NCBI RefSeq assembly: GCF_000427465.1 | Contig: NZ_ATYB01000014.1 | Coordinates: forward strand, 2,720,058 to 2,784,057 | Direction of reading: 5' to 3' | DNA length: 64,000 nucleotides | From: Sinorhizobium arboris LMG 14919 | Lineage (GTDB): Bacteria; Pseudomonadota; Alphaproteobacteria; Rhizobiales; Rhizobiaceae | In this document: positions 63,938-64,000 of the stretch, piece by piece | Layout: the number at the start of each line of letters is the position of its first letter | Numbering within the stretch: position 1 is the first letter of the stretch | Position numbers and translations under genes: made by a program | Notes under the pieces: generated by a model | The model's database searches: none | What the model was told of the DNA's origin: nothing | Seen by the model: only the letters and a program-made list of their open reading frames with translations

Positions 63938-64000
63938 CGGGCTCCCTTTCCGGACATAACGAGAATGCGGACGATCACGCGCGCATCCTGTTCAGACTCG

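Overview
This is a high-GC chromosomal stretch from an alphaproteobacterium of the Rhizobiaceae, most likely Sinorhizobium/Ensifer. The support is the gene content and order (CpdR next to N-formylglutamate amidohydrolase, a SorT/SorU/pseudoazurin sulfite module with its ECF sigma factor, a complete glg operon, a three-subunit transhydrogenase), a ROSE-type leader on a small heat-shock gene, an mmgR/alpha-r8-like small RNA, and mosaic palindromic repeats of the RIME kind. I see no phage, insertion sequence, integrase or CRISPR array, so it looks like core chromosome. Long antisense open frames are common because of the GC content and were discarded.

Layout. 0.3-2.5 kb: threonine aldolase-like enzyme and a bile-acid:Na+ symporter-family transporter. 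2.5-10.4 kb: a LuxR solo flanked by two proline-iminopeptidase-like hydrolases, followed by a complete oligopeptide-type ABC importer. The LuxR has the Met/Trp substitutions of plant-signal-sensing LuxR solos, and both hydrolase genes have the same 16-bp dyad at the same distance from a -10-like element. This is the most interesting system in the window. 10.5-18 kb: Hsp20 with RpoH-like promoter and RNA thermometer, a candidate sRNA, lysophospholipase-like hydrolase, HisN-type phosphatase, mmgR-like sRNA, N-formylglutamate amidohydrolase, CpdR, tRNA-Val, a small Sel1 protein and ilvD. 18-25 kb: GFA protein and MarR with paired operators; the sulfite operon sorT-cytochrome c-pseudoazurin and an ECF sigma/anti-sigma pair sharing a promoter motif; a second MarR, a DUF1579 protein and a VOC protein. 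25-32 kb: LysR and aldo/keto reductase, a circularly permuted ATP-grasp/alpha-E fusion plus transglutaminase, and a TadG-like VWA protein.

32-43.6 kb: glgP-glgB-glgC-glgA-pgm-glgX, encoding glycogen synthesis and breakdown in one direction from one recognisable promoter. 43.6-52 kb: MaoC hydratase, DUF2332 protein, zinc alcohol dehydrogenase and the heterotetrameric sarcosine oxidase genes soxBDAG. 52-59.3 kb: rpsU, a TPR lipoprotein, a DUF992 protein, a class III nucleotide cyclase, pntAA-pntAB-pntB and an aa3 oxidase subunit IV. 59.4-64 kb: a membrane GGDEF/EAL protein with an altered GGDEF motif, a class I amidotransferase-like peptidase and a D-2-hydroxyacid dehydrogenase.

Taken together the window combines plant-signal or peptide sensing and uptake (LuxR-pip-ABC), C1/N1 and sulfur compound oxidation (sarcosine, sulfite), carbon storage (glg), stress response (Hsp20, ECF sigma) and second-messenger control (cyclase, c-di-GMP enzyme), as expected for a soil and root-associated rhizobium. 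All functions are inferred from reading sequence by eye; no database search was run.
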